From NCBI GenBank assembly GCA_026874595.1, contig CM049311.1, positions 41,729,676 through 41,793,675 on the forward strand: 64,000 nt of DNA, read 5' to 3'. The notes below the pieces were generated by a model, which saw only the letters and a program-made list of their open reading frames with translations, was not told the origin of the DNA and made no database searches. Positions 11,954 to 24,953 of the stretch are shown in pieces; the first letter of the stretch is position 1, and every line of letters begins with the position of its first letter. Source of the stretch: Sipunculus nudus. Lineage: Eukaryota; Annelida; Sipuncula; Golfingiida; Sipunculidae. The position numbers and the translations under genes are program-made.

Positions 11954-12035
11954 TTAAAGTGCAGTATTCAACAAATTTCATCAAGTTTTACCGTTGGGTG
12001 TACTAATGAAAAAGGGACTTTAAATACAATATCAA

Positions 12036-12830
12036 TAGAAACACACAAGGCAGAATCTATACAGCTGACAGATGTGAGCTCCTTACATAGTCTGTATCCT
12101 GCCATGCATGCATTCAGTCAGATAAGAAAAGTTATAAGCAAGATAAACTTTATTTTATATGAATTGTCTAATTTATTTGATTATAACATATAGTTCATAT
12201 GGATTGAAAGTTAGTTATAATTATTATTACAAGCCACTCTCCATGGCTCGCATGGTGGCGTTCGGTGATATATATACAGGGGTGGAGAAAAGCGAAGGAC
12301 AAGGAGGAAATCACCCACCTTGGACGGGCCATTACAGCCCACTCTTATTCGAATGATGTTGATCAAACCTGGGCGCCGGTGGAGATGGCCGAGTGTTTTA
12401 CCACTCGACTGTCCATTTCATTACATTGAAACAGACTTAAGGCTCAAATAAGTTAAAATGATATATATGTTAAACGTCAGCACAGTTGGATTTATGCATT
12501 TGATATTACCAAATTGCATTAACAGAGGTTTACATGAAAGCTGATCGTAAAATCAAATTACTTGTAAGTAGGTTTCAAATATTCTAATGATTAGTGTTTA
12601 CGGACATATCAAGTTCAATCCTAATTTTATTCCAGATTTTGACAGAAAAGTTTTTTTTTTGCACCCATCACCTCTTCAAAGGAATTACATTTGTTAGCAT
12701 GCAAATAAAGGGAAATTAAAAGGAAGTAAGGAAGAAATATTGCAATAAAAACTGTTCTACAACTGGGGCATCCAAATGCATGACATAGCCGTCAAACCTA
12801 AGCCAGCAAATGACACTTTCATTGACTACA
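12036..12830 (+). repeat. Diverged direct duplication, right copy
   Basis: Partner of 10985-11445. It is split by an inverted SINE at 12214-12414 and keeps 'gttagcatgcaaataaaggg' and 'cagcaaatgacactttcatt' in the same order. The SINE therefore probably arrived after the duplication. Confidence 0.6.
12214..12414 (-). mobile_element. tRNA-derived SINE, copy 2
   Basis: Read on the minus strand from 12414: GGACAGTCGAGTGG, A-box-like TGGTAAAACACTCGG (identical to copy 1), 'ccaccggcgcccaggtttgatc' as a better B-box region, then the shared body and tail 'ttgtaataataattataact'. Confidence 0.72.
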
Positions 12831-12989
12831 GTTACAATGTATGTGGCTACTGGGATCTCAACAAATTATGTTTGCTGTCCATTGTGCTATTAAACAAAGG
12901 CAAATTTAGGACAATTTCAATATTAACAAAACCAGGATCCATTCACAGAGTCATTTTTCAGACTTTAAACCCTTATAAATGAATTTATC
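12831..12989. other. Short unassigned stretch
   Basis: Nothing recognised. Confidence 0.4.
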
Positions 12990-13250
12990 AACCCCAAAAA
13001 CATAGAAATAGTGCACTTGGAAAGCATTCCAGGACAAATATAACCAAATATATTGATATTTTATAATCCAGTGGCCAAGATAGTGGCCATCTTGGATTTA
13101 GACCAAGACCGGATGAATTCCGCTTTGCCCTATATCTGAAAGTGTTGAGTATGGTCTGGCCAACTATTATGCTAAGTTTCATTCTTCTTTCACTTTTTGC
13201 ACAATTCTTCTCTTAGCAGCTGGACTAGCTATAGCTGACTATATCTCTTT
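12990..13250 (-). repeat. Repeat E, inverted copy
   Basis: The reverse complement contains 'gaattgtgcaaaaagtgaaa', 'cagatatagggcaaagcgga' and 'aatccaagatggcc', matching the unit at about 8940-9180. A HelC leader begins immediately after it. Confidence 0.6.
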
Positions 13251-13731
13251 TTTTAGCGAACCAGTGAGCTTATGTGATGATTTGGCGTCGTCCGTCGACT
13301 GTACGCTAACCCATACTATCTTGAAAACGGCAAGAGTTAGCATTACAAAATTTTATGCAAATAATTAGTCATCTAAAAAACTCTATCGGATTTTGCTTGT
13401 TTTTTGCTAACTGCATTTTCTTAGATATTATAGGGAAAAAGCTTAAAAAACCTTTAAAAATCTGCTTCTCCGAAACTGTTCAGCCAAATTGTCCAATACT
13501 TCATAGAATGATCCCTGGAACAATCTCTCTCAAGTTTGTTCAAATGGTTTAAGTTTGGTGATTTTTGGCAGAGTTACAGGAAGTTGAACTTAGTCATCTG
13601 TCCAAAAAAGCATACTAAAATTACAATCTCAGAAAGGGCAGGAGCTATCATCACCAAACTTTATGCTAATATTGGTCACATGAGTCAGATCTGAGATTGA
13701 GGTATTGGTGGCGCCACCTGCATTAGTTTTT

Positions 13732-16700
13732 TAGCTCAGCTGACTGAAAGTCATCTGAGCTATAGCGATCACTCTTTGTCCGTCTGTCCGTCCGTTAACC
13801 AGGCACAAATCGTAACCGCTGAACCTAGAACCTTGTAACTTGGGATTCTGAGAGGTCCATGAAAAATCTCCTTGGAAACCAGAAATTAGGTCTCTGTTAC
13901 CCATATCCTTCGAGCTATGGGGCCCGAAAGTACCCCCCAGAAAAGTAAAAAATTTCATACAAAAACTTCAATATCTCATTAACTACTTGACTGATGGTCA
14001 TGATTTTTGGCATACATATTGATCATGAGATGTTCCATCACTTCCTGCAGACTGGTGGCGCCACCCATATTTTTCGATTTTTTACAGATTTTTTTCTCTA
14101 TTTTCGAGACCTTTAAAAATGTGAACATCTGTTAACAAGGCACAAATCGTAAAGCCTAGACCTAGAATCTTAATTCTTGATACACTGAGAGGTCCATGTA
14201 AAATCTCCGGTGAAACCAGAAATTAGGTCTCTGTTACCCATATCCTTTGAGCTATGGGGCCCCAAAGTACCCCCCAGAATAGTAAAAAATTTTAATACAA
14301 AAACTTCAATATCTCAATAACTACAACACTGATGGTCATGATTTTTGGCATACATATTGATCATGAGATGTTCCATAAGTTCCTGCAGACTGGTGGCGCC
14401 ACCTGTATTTTTCAATTTTTTTACAATTTTTTCCTCTATTTTTGAGAAGTTTAAAGATGCTGTCATCTGTTAACGTGGCACAAATCGTAACCGCTGGACC
14501 TAGAATCTTCATTCTCGACACACTGAGAAACCTATTAAAAGTCTCCGTGGAAACCATAAATTAGATCTCTGTTACCCATATCCTTCGAGCTATGGGGCCC
14601 CAAAGTACCCCCCAGAAAAGTAAAATATTTCATACAAAAACTTCAATATCTCATTAACTACTTGACTGATGGTCATGATTTTTGGCATACGTATTGATCA
14701 TGAGATGTTCCATCACTTCCTGCAGACTGGTGGCGCCACCTGAATTTTTCGATTTTTACGAATTTAAAAATGTGAACAGCTGTTAATAGGGCACAAATCA
14801 TAAAGACTGGACCTAGAATCTTCATTCTTGACACACTGAGAGGTCAATAAAAAGTCTGCATGGAAACCTGAAATAAGGTCTCTGTTACCCATATCCTTTG
14901 AGCTATGGGGGGCTCCCAATAACCCCCCAGAACAATGGAAAATTTGATAAAAACAAACTGCAACATCTCAATAACTACAGCACTGATGGTCATGATTTTT
15001 GGCATACATATTGATCAAGAGGTGTTTCATCAGTACCTGCAGACTGATGGTGCCACCTGTATTTTTTCAAATGTTCACAATTTTTTTTTCTCTATTTTCG
15101 AGACCTTTCAGGATGTAGTTATCTGTCAACAGGGTACAAATCGTAAGGACTGGACCTAGAATCTTCATTGTTGACACACAGGGAGACCCATGATAAGTCT
15201 CCATGGACACCTGAAATTAGGTCTCTGTTACCCATATCCTTTGGGCTATGGCACTCCAAAGTACAGCTCAGAATAATGGAAAATTTGATACAAAAGCTGA
15301 AGTATCTGAACAACTAATGCAGAGATCACCATAATTGTTTTCATGGATATTGATCATGGAGTGTTTCATCAGTTTCTGCAGACTGGTGGTACCACCTGTA
15401 TTTGTTCGGGTTTTTTTACGAATTTTTTCTCTATTTTTGAGACCTTTAAAGTTATGAACATCTGTTAACAGGGCACAAATCATTAAAACTGGACCTAGAA
15501 TCTTCATTCTTGACACACAGGGAGACCCATGAAAAGTCTCCATGGAAACCTGAAATTAGGTCTCTGTTACCCATATTCTTTAAGCTGTATGGCTCCAAAT
15601 TACCCCCCAGAATAATGGAAAATTTGATACAAAAACTGCAGTATCTCAATAAATACAACACTGATGGTCATGATTTTCGGCATACATATTGATCATGACC
15701 TGTTCCGTCAGTTTCTGCAGACTGGGTGCGCCACTTCTATTTTTTTCAAATTTTTACGATTTTTTCTCTCTTTTTTTGATACCTTTAAAGATGTGGTTAT
15801 CTGTCAACAGGGTACAAATCGCAACAACTGGACCTAGAATCTTCATTCTTGTCATGCAAGAAGGCCCATGAAAAGTGCCTGTGGAAACTTAAAATTAGGT
15901 CTCTGTTACCCATATCCTTCAAGCTATAGGACTCCGAAGTATCCCTCAGAATAATGGACCATTTGATACAAAAGCTGAAGAATCTGAACAACTAATGGGG
16001 AGATCACCATGATTCTTTGCATGGATATTGATGTTTGTAAGTGTTTTTATTAGTTTCTGCAGACTGGTGGAGCCACCTGTATTTTTGTACCCACCAAAAC
16101 GAAGTTTTGTGGATACTATGTTTCTGACCGGGTTCCTCCGCCGTTGCCGTGTTCGTTTCCAGAGAGCTCCTCTGGGACTTGATTTTATCAGCTTTCCAAG
16201 CTCATATCTCGGGAACTGTTTGACTGATCAGGAAATAAAATTTATACTAATGTAGCCCTTGGAAAGCTCTATAACATACACAAAAAATTGTGGCGCCACC
16301 TGTAACCATGTTTGCACAGTGTCCATCTGTTCATCTGCCTTTGGTTAAAATCACTGATATCTCTGCAGTGAATTGACTAATTCACCTGAAATTTGGCATG
16401 CGTATACATCCTGGATAGCTTTCTTGATTTTATGACAGGTGGCACCACCTACATTCACGTTCACGCTGATGACATCCAAGCTCATATCTCGGGAACCATT
16501 TGACCGATCGGGCCAAAATTTTGCATGTGTATAGGTCTAACATAGCTCTTTATCATACACAAAACTGGTGGCACCACCTGCAACCATTTTTGCACAGCGT
16601 CTGTCTGTTTGTCTGCCGTCCAATAAAGTCACTCACATCTTGGCAGTGGTTTGACATATCTGCCTAAAATTTTGCAGTTATATACATCCTGGATAGCTTT

Positions 16701-17598
16701 CTTGATTTTATGACAGGTGGCGCCACCTTCATTCTAGTTTATGCTGCAGACATCCAAGCTCATATCTCGGGAACCGTTTGAACGATTGGGCCAAATTTTG
16801 CATGTGTATAGATCTCACATAGGTCTTTATCATACACAAAACTGGAGGGGCCACCTGCAACCATTTTTGCACATTTTGCACAGCGTCTGTCTGTTGGTCT
16901 GCCGTGCCCTAAAATCACTCATTTCTCTGTAGTGGTTTGACATAACTGCCTAAAATTTTGCAGGTTTATACATCCTGGATAGCTTTCTTGATTTTATGAC
17001 AGGTGGTGCCACCTACATTCTAGTTAATGCTGCACACATCCAAGCTAATATCTCAGGAACCATTTGACTTATTGGGCCAAAATTGTGCTTGTGTTTAGAT
17101 CTCACATAGGTTTTTATCATACACAAAACTGCAACCATTTTTGCACAGCGTCTGTCTGTTTGTCTGCCGTGGGCTAAAATCACTCATATCCATGTAGTGG
17201 TTTGACTTTTCTGCCTAAAATTTTGCATATGTATACAACTTGGACAGCTTTCTGGATTTGTGGTAGGTTGCACAACCTACATACACATTTAGGCTGCAGA
17301 CATCCATGCTAATATGCAACATACCTCACTCTGTTTCCCCTTGCCACTCAATCCATGCCTCACTTCACTCTGATTTTGGCAGATACACGTAGTCACTTGT
17401 CGGCTACCCGTATTCTAGTTTTTAAAGTTTACACATTTTTTCTCTATTTTTCAGATATATAAATACAGACTAAATCTTGGCCTGTTGGTTAATCTGTTTG
17501 ATGCTTCAGTTGAATGGGTATCTACCATTCTGATGATAAAATTTCCTTTTGTGAATCTCTTCCCAGTCAGCTGAGCATCATGACCCATGGGTCACTTG
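13732..17598 (+). mobile_element. HelB element with both ends
   Basis: The 5' leader TAGCTCAGCTGACTGAAAGT is followed by short GTCC repeats and, from 13793, about seven ~340-bp HelB units. Each unit ends in GCAGACTGGTGGCGCCACC or a variant and a T-rich stretch. A HelD copy (16087-17418) interrupts the last unit. The 3' part reads 'cagatatataaatacagact' then CAGTCAGCTGAGC, the perfect palindrome GACCCATGGGTC and ACTTG (17598). It is inserted in the T-run of 'cctgcatcggccttttttgt' of the HelC host, which resumes as 'ttttgtacaggggtcatc'. Confidence 0.8.
16087..17418 (+). mobile_element. HelD element (1.3 kb)
   Basis: It begins GTACCCACCAAAACGAAG, where CCACCAAAAC and GTTTTGTGG form a hairpin. 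About four ~290-bp units follow ('catatctcgggaaccgtttg', 'aaaattttgcatgtgtatag', 'cacaaaactggtggc', 'tatctgcctaaaattttgca', 'gacaggtggcgccacctaca'). It ends 'ggctacccgtattctag' before a T-run. A CTAG end before T-rich sequence suits a Helitron-like element. It starts 10 bp after a GGTGGAGCCACC palindrome variant of the HelB host. No protein. Confidence 0.7.
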
Positions 17599-18313
17599 TT
17601 TTGTACAGGGGTCATCAGTGCCTATATCATAATGAGGGCTAAAAAAAAGCTCTGAAACCATATGGCCAAATTGTTTAATATCGCACAGAAATGATCTTAC
17701 GGTAGTGCTTTAATCTCACACATGAATGATCCATAGATGTTGATAATTCAAATTTGTTCAAAAGTTTTGATTCAGTGATTTACTTAGATTTTATGCAGGA
17801 AAAGTTAAAAAAAGATATAAAAATCTTCTCTGAAACTGTCCAGCCAAAGTGTCCAATATTTCACAGAAATGATCCCTGGAACAATCTTTCTCAAGTTTGT
17901 TTGACTTGTTCCTGTTCCAAGATTTTTGGCCATGTTACAGGAGGTTGAACTTAGTCATCTGTCCAAAAAAGCAGACTAAAATTGAAATCTCAGAAACGGC
18001 TCGAGCTATCATCACCAAATTTGATGCCAATGTTTGTCACGTAAGTCATATCTGAAATTGAGGTCTTGGTGGCTCCACTTACATTGGTCTGTTTTTAGCT
18101 CAGCTGACTATAAGTCATCTGAGCTATAGTCATGGTCCATTGTCCGTCGTCCGTCCGTCCATCCGTCCGTAGATGTGGCATGTTTTGAAACCGTAAGACC
18201 TAGGAATCCAAAATTCGGCATAATGTTAGATGTCCCCAAGATCTCCTACCAAGCCAAAAACTGGGTCTTTGCGACTTCTTTCCTTTGAGAAATTAAGGAA
18301 GAACCTCAATTTT

Positions 18314-21300
18314 TATCGAACCTGTGAGCTTATGCGATGGTGTGGCGTCGTCCGGCGTCTGTTGTCTGTCGTCTGTCGTCCGTCGTCTGTACGTTAACCC
18401 ATACTATCTTGCAAACAGCAAGAGTTAGCATCACAAAATTTTATGCAAAAAATTAATCATCTAAAAAACTCTATCGGATTATGCTTATTTTTTGGCTAAC
18501 TGCATTTTCTTAGATTTTATAGGGAAAAGCTAAAAAAGCTTTAAAAATCTTCTTCTCCAAAACTGTTCAGCCAAATTGTCCAATGTTTCACAGAAATGAT
18601 CCCTGGAACAATCTCTCTCAAGTTTGTTCGAATGGTTTAAGTTCTGTGATTTTTGGCCGAGTTACAGGAGGTTGAACTTAGTCATCTGTCCAAAAAGCAT
18701 ATTAAAATTACAATCTCAGACACGGCTGAAGCTATCATCACCAAATGTTATGCCAATCTTGGTCACATGAGTCATATACGAAATTGAGGTATTGGTGGTG
18801 CCACCTGGATCGGCCTTTCTTGTACGGGGGTCATCATTGCCCGTATCATACTGAAGGCTACAAAAAACTTCTTCTCTGAAACCATATGGCCAAATTGTTA
18901 ATATCACACAGAAATGATCCTAGAGTAGTGCTGTCTGAAGTTTGTTCAGATGGTCTCAATTCAGTGACTTTTGGCTGAGTTATGGGAAGCTGAATTTAGT
19001 CATATGCCACAACAGCCCATTTCAGCTCAGTGGCTACAAAGATCTTCTTCTCAAAAACCACTGGGCCAGATTCTTAAATCTCACACATTAATTATCCTTA
19101 GATGTTGATAAATCAAATTTGTTCAAATGGTTTTAGTTCAGTGATTTTTGGCCGAGTTATTGGAAGCTTAACTTAGCCATCTTTCCCATATGAGTTATAA
19201 ACCTGCAAAACGTTTTTTGACTGACGCCACTGAGGCCAATTTGTTTAATATTTTACAAGAATAATCCGCTGAATAATTCTTTTAATAATTATCTTTTATA
19301 GTTCCAAAGAATGAATTTTGGCTGAATTATAAAGACTGAATTAAGTCATTTTACCATATGTGTAAAGCAGATTCATCTAGCTTGGCACCAGTTTATCAGC
19401 ATCCGTTACACCATGCCTCTAGACCTTCAGATTTCAGGTTATCTATGGTTAATATTGACAAGAATATTTTTTATAAGCTTTAAAAAATTTAGATTGCTGA
19501 TTTTAGATATTCTTAATGCAGGTAATGTTTACAATCACAGGTATACAGCTCTCTGTTGGTATATAAAGACGGCTATACATAGATTATAAATAATTGGAAT
19601 CCATACTTAACTCAATTCAAGATTTTTCTATCAGTGAGATGTATCTGCATTATAATTTTGCATTCAGTATGCATCTGTAGTAATTTTTAGTGGCGGCGTC
19701 CATAGTCCATTGTCTGTACGTTAACCCATACTATACGAAAATGACTGGAGCTAGAATCATGAAATTAAATGCAAAAAATTAGCCATCTGAAAAACTGCAT
19801 TTTCAAAGATTTTAATGAGAAAAAAAATAAAAAACCTTTAAAAATCTTCTCCAACAAAACGGTCAAGCCAAATTGTTCAATATTTCACAGAAATAATCTT
19901 TTATATCATCTCTTACAAGTTTGTTCAAATGGTTCAAGTTCGGTGAATTCTTGCCCAGTTACAGGAGGTTGAACTTAGTCATCTGTCCAAAAAAGCATAC
20001 TAAAATGACAATCTCAGAAACAGCCAGAGCTATCATCACCAAATTTTATGCCAGTGTTGGTCACATGAGTCATTAATGAAACTGAGGTATTGGTGGTGCC
20101 ACCTGCATTGACCTTTTTTGTACAGGGGTCATTGGTCATCTGTACATTAACCCATAATTTCTCAGGAATAGCAGGAGCTACCATCCCAAGATTTTATGCA
20201 ATAATCTGTCACATATCAAATGTTGTGGGATTCAGCTTATTTTTTTGCTATCTTCACATATTTAGATTTTATAGGGAAAAAGCTGAAAAACCTTTAAAAG
20301 TCTTCTTCTTGTAAAAAATTCCAGCCAAATTGTTCAATATTTTACAGAAATGATCCCAGAGGCAAGACCTCTCCAGTTTTTTCAAATGGTTTGCATTTGA
20401 TGAAATAATGGAGTTACACAAATTTGAACTTAGTCATTTGGCCAAGTAAGCATACTGACATAGTAATCTCAGAAATGTCAGAAGCTAGCATTACGAAGTA
20501 TTGTGTAAATGTTGGTCACATGACTCATATTTGAAGTTGCAGATTTTGTGGTGCCACCTACATTGACCTGTTTTTTATGGGCAAAAAAACTCATAATTTT
20601 AGCCTCTTTCAGCTTAAAATGTTTGTGATGAAACTGTCAAGTTGAATAGTTCACTTTTTCAAAAGAATTATTCTAGGAGATGGTTCATTCAATCATATCA
20701 GAATAGACTGAGTTTGTTGATTTTTGGTTGAGTCATGAAAAGCTTAAATTGGTTTTATGGTCATTATTATGTCTATTTCAAACTGAGGACTGCAATAATG
20801 TTCTTCTACAAAAGTATTGTTTCAATTATATTTTCTGTAACATAGCACAAAAATTATTCTTAGGTGGCTTTTGTTCAAGTTTACTTGAATGATTTTTGGC
20901 AGAACTATTGGACCTTTAACAATGAAAGGACTGCATCTTTTATTATTCTAAATATTTTGATAAAAAGTTTATGAATATGTCAGCTCGAAAAAAAAAAGTA
21001 TTTTAGCCAAAGTCTTTCAGTATGTGTAAACAGATTTACTAACAGGCCAAGATTGTGTCTGTATTTTTAAATAGGTTGAGAAACTGCCAACTGTTTCAGA
21101 TTTGGCAACAGATCAAGAGTTCATTCAGTGCAGCCAGATATAGGTCAAGAGTTCAATCAGTGCAGCCAAACACAAGGCATGTGATCACCTCATGGGTGGC
21201 ATGTGAACACCTCATGAGCACCATGTGATCACCTCGTAGGTAGCATGTGATCAACTCATGAATATCATGTGATCACCTCATGTGTGCCATGCCCCTCAGG

Positions 21301-22952
21301 GCTGCATGTGGAGCCAATCTGAGAGCTTATGCATAGGTGTGGCTACTATTTCCGATTTGGCAACAGGCCAAAGGTCAGTTTGGATCTATTTATAGCTTTG
21401 TAAGACTGTCAACTGTATCAACAGGCAACAGGTCAAGATTTCACTGGGTGCAGCCAGTTATAGGTCAGGAGTTCACTCAGTGCAGTAGCTGCATTCTATT
21501 TAAAGCATTGGCAGACTGCCCGCTGCATCAGATTTGGTACTGGATCTATTTATAGCTTTGGCAGACTGCCAACTGTGTCAGATTATCCAACAGGTCAAGA
21601 GTTCACTCAGTGCAGCCAGGTACAGGTCAATAGTTCACTCAGTCTAGCCAGGCGCAGGTCATGAGTTCACTCAGTGCAGTAGCCTGAGCAAGCAATTTGT
21701 CACAGTTCACTCGGGGCAACTGCCTTTCTCACCTAAGCCTGGTCAGCCCCATACATCAGACTCAAGGTTAGTTTGATGTATTGGTCTAGTATTTTGACCT
21801 GTCTTGGTGTCTTTGATGACTTTCTCGCTCACAAGACAGGTGTCGCCACCTACAATGACTTTTGCACACTTTGTGTCCCTGCATTTTCTCAGGAGGGGTT
21901 TGATATATCGGTCTGAAATTGGGCATATGTATACTGTGGTTGGCTTGTTATTCGCGGTGGTTTCAAATTCGCGATATTCGCAGTCGGGGAAAAGTTGCGA
22001 AATTGAAACCACGCAGATCTTAAACTTTGCTGTGATGGGAAAATAGTCTCTGCAATTGCCACCAGGTAGCAATAATGGGCAATAGGGAAAATAAATATAA
22101 TCCAAATGATGATCATGTTGATCGCAGTGTGCAACGTATCCTCGATCTAGTTTAATTAAAAAAATGCTTAGTTCTCATCAGCAGTTCTCCACGTCTGATT
22201 TATTTATTAAACTGCGATCGCAAGCCGTTTGTCTTGGTCGAATTGCTTGAACTCTCCCCGCTTACGCTTTGTCAGCTGATGGTCGATCTGATCATTCGCT
22301 GCTAAGAGTTACTCTGCTCTTTCTTCACATTCACACTCGTGTGTATAAGGCAGAACTTCCATGCACGCCGCTTCAGGAATATTGCCCCTTCCGTAACCAA
22401 CTTGTTATATCCATCGAACATTGTATCTATTACGTAATCTGAACATGGTATGATTAGGGTAGAGAAGAGGGCCCTTTTTATATTGATATGTGATGGCCAA
22501 ACTGTGAAACCAATGACCCTTTGAAGCGGCATCGCCAGGTTCCGGCATTTATGGTCATTTTTGTTTGTGCAAAACAAATGTGTGAAACAGAATTTATACC
22601 TATTTTGGTGTTTATTAAAATATTTATATATGCCCAATCGCGAAAATGAAACCCCGTGAAACCAGGAAAAATTGCTAGAGCGCGAAAATTGAGCCCCGTA
22701 AATATAAAGCCAACCACAGTATATCTCTGATAGCTTTGTTTTATACAAGACTGGTGGTGCCAGCTACAATCATTTCTGTGTTGTGTGCACCCATGCCAGG
22801 ATTTCAGAAGTGATGTTTGTGTAATTGTTACATATTCAAAATGTTTAGTACTTGCATTGTTCATATACATGAAAAGTAATGGTCCAGCATTGAAGCATTA
22901 TACCTGATGTATTTTTCCAATGCACAGGTTTGCATTAGGCCTGTAGGCCTTG
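18314..22952 (+). mobile_element. HelC, complete (nested in HelA)
   Basis: It starts TATCGAACCTGTGAGC, followed by a GTCGTCC/GTCTGTC tract (18345-18400). Unit 1 runs to about 18815. A second, degraded leader is at about 19688 ('tttttagtggcggcgtcc') and a third at about 21310 ('ctgagagcttatgcataggt'). Short direct repeats follow ('gtcaagagttcactcagtgc', 'gtgatcacctcatg'). The 3' end is GCACAGGTTTGCATTAGGCC then TGTAGGCCTTG (22952). It contains a TA-flanked MITE. Compare 40668-44412. Confidence 0.8.
21934..22719. mobile_element. TA-flanked MITE (786 bp)
   Basis: The inverted ends are CTGTGGTTGGCTT at left and AAGCCAACCACAG at right, perfect for 13 bp, with weaker matches further in around 'ttcgcgg' and 'ccccgt'. 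The uninterrupted site is visible at 36441 ('gcatatgtatatatctctg'), and comparison fits a TA duplication. This suggests a Tc1/mariner-like or other TA-targeting element. The 148-aa reverse ORF inside (22302-22748) overruns the element and shows no transposase motif. Confidence 0.65.
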
Positions 22953-24563
22953 TTTATTAAAAACTTATTTTCACACTTCATGACTGCACCTTGTAAAAAA
23001 TCAGGATATATATTTACTTACTTAACATAAGAATGGCCGAGACTTTTTTTTCAGGAATATAACAACATTTAATCAAGATTCAATTGTATACCGAGAATTA
23101 GATCTGAAATTTGCAATTTTTTTAAGTTATTAGCATAAATATAAAATCATTACCTTAAATTTTGCTCAACTTTGGCCACAGCACGATTTTTTCCTGTAAG
23201 TACTGTGGATGTTATTTTCACAGCATGTACACATAAGGATTTAATCTGTTAAAATCTGAAATTTGAAAAAATAAAAGCTGCACAATTAGGCTAGTTATTG
23301 AATTAGTTTGGAGGCTCTTGTTGTATTCCCTTACATTGTCAAGCAGTCCACTGAGGTCACTGTAGGTCATTCAGTGCAACTCTCTATGCTCCCCAGGTTG
23401 TTATGTAATCCCATCACTGGGGCAAGCCCTCTCTCTTGTTGAGCTTGATCAGGCTTCCAGCATAAATACCACAGGGAGCCTTTCTCTTCATCCCCCCCCC
23501 CCACCCCATTCTGTTGACAGACCTGTACTCTAAACAAGATGAATCTTATAATTTCACATTTTTTCAGCGATGAACAGTAACAACAGAGACCCCTCCCTGA
23601 CCAACTGTTTCGATACACAGGACTAATATACAAGACAAAGCTTATAATTTTTATGTTTTAAAAAAATTCTTTTTGTTGAGACTTGGACAATTTTAATTTT
23701 TTTAAAGAAAAAAATGTTCAGGAATTTAATCCTAATATTTATATATGGTAAAATATTAGGATCTAATGTAAGTGCTAACTGACAAGATTTGAGAAGATAT
23801 AAATTCTTGGTAGCATTTCATTCATATCTCTCATTCATAAGTTGGCGGGGCCTAGGTGTGAATAACATTGTTAAACCTAGTTTTTAAAATTAGGAATATT
23901 GGTCAGACTTTGTGGGACTAATTTTTAACTCATATGGCCATATATTTAACTTTTGAAAACTTAATTACCTTCACACTTTATTTGTTTATGAAATGGAACT
24001 TTTATATGACACTTACTGTAGGCCTATTTTTTCCCTTGGTGCATCACTAAATGGTTTCAGGCCAAAGGTTTCATTTATTACACAGTCCATATGCTTTAAC
24101 TCATGTCCATTATTCTATAATTTACAGAGTTTCATTTAAGCTGGGCCATTTTCTCTTAGCTTTTCAAATGGTAATATACATGGAAAAACCATAAGAAATA
24201 AAAATATTTTGCAGTTACTAATATTTTCCAAAATTCAGCTGAGCGACGTGACCCATGGGTCCCTTGTTTACTAGCAAAAATGTAATTTTTGACTCTTCTA
24301 GCTTATACACTGTTTTATGATGAAACTGTTAAGCTGATTGGTTTAAACTTTACAAGAATTATTCTATTGTAGGGTTCTGCCAGTTTTATAAGAATAGATT
24401 GGGTAAATGCAGCTTTATAAAAGCAGTATAGCCAATTGAAAAAGGCTTTCTGTATTTGAGTACAGATTTGACTTCATGCAGCCAAGTCAAGAGGTCACTC
24501 AGTACAAACAGGTGGGGTCCAGACATCACCATGGCAACTGACTTGGCTGGGGGGGGGGGGGTT

Positions 24564-24630
24564 GTCTAGACAATGTGTCTAGCCGTCTAGACACAGCGTC
24601 TAGACGATCGTCTAGACACATCATCTAGAC
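24564..24630. repeat. TCTAGA palindrome cluster, copy 2
   Basis: Five TCTAGA hexamers and one TCTAGC variant lie within 67 bp, directly after a G-run (24549-24561). Confidence 0.85.
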
Positions 24631-24953
24631 GCAGAATTCCCAGAGTACATCCATTGGAACAATTCCTTTCAAAGTTTCATCTGTTTGAAAAAACTTGGTT
24701 TGCATTTTTAGCAAATCAGAGTTGGATGGGGAAGTGAGACATGGATTGAGTGGCAAAGGGAAATAGAGTGAGGTGTGTTGCATATTGGCATGGATATCTG
24801 CAGCCAAAATGTGTATGTAGGTGGCACCACCTGCCACAAAATCCAGAAAGTTATCCAAGTTGTATACAATTGCAAAATTTAAGGCAGATAAGTCAACCAC
24901 TGCCAAGATACGAGTGATTTTATCCCATGGCAGACAAACAGACAGACGTTGTG

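Larger units (their letters stand above)
18096..24266 (+). mobile_element. HelA subtype 3 split by HelC
   Basis: The leader at 18096 (TAGCTCAGCTGACTATAAGT plus GTCC repeats) runs only 218 bp to 'cctcaattttt'; a complete HelC (18314-22952) follows; HelA resumes at 22953 with 'ttattaaaaact'. The 3' part is subtype 3 (C-run at 23492, 'gaacagtaacaacagagacc', 'tttccaaaattcag') ending CAGCTGAGCGACGTGACCCATGGGTCCCTTG in two steps (24237-24266). It lies in a HelC host at 'attggtctgttttt', a site used also at 48745. Confidence 0.78.
13254..24711 (+). mobile_element. HelC host element, 3' truncated
   Basis: The leader TAGCGAACCAGTGAGC at 13254 is followed by HelC unit 1 (ending GGTGGCGCCACCTGCATTAG at 13707-13726). 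The host continues at 17599-18095 and 24267-24711; the gaps hold a HelB copy (13732-17598) and a HelA copy (18096-24266). The last piece includes the TCTAGA cluster and ends at 'tttttagcaa', where inverted HelD begins. The HelC 3' end is not present, so it was probably lost or displaced. All ORFs are short. Confidence 0.7.

Noticed and set aside
22302-22870. 148-aa and 130-aa reverse ORFs as a MITE transposase
   Set aside because: They overlap each other in different frames, extend beyond the MITE end, and lack recognisable catalytic motifs.
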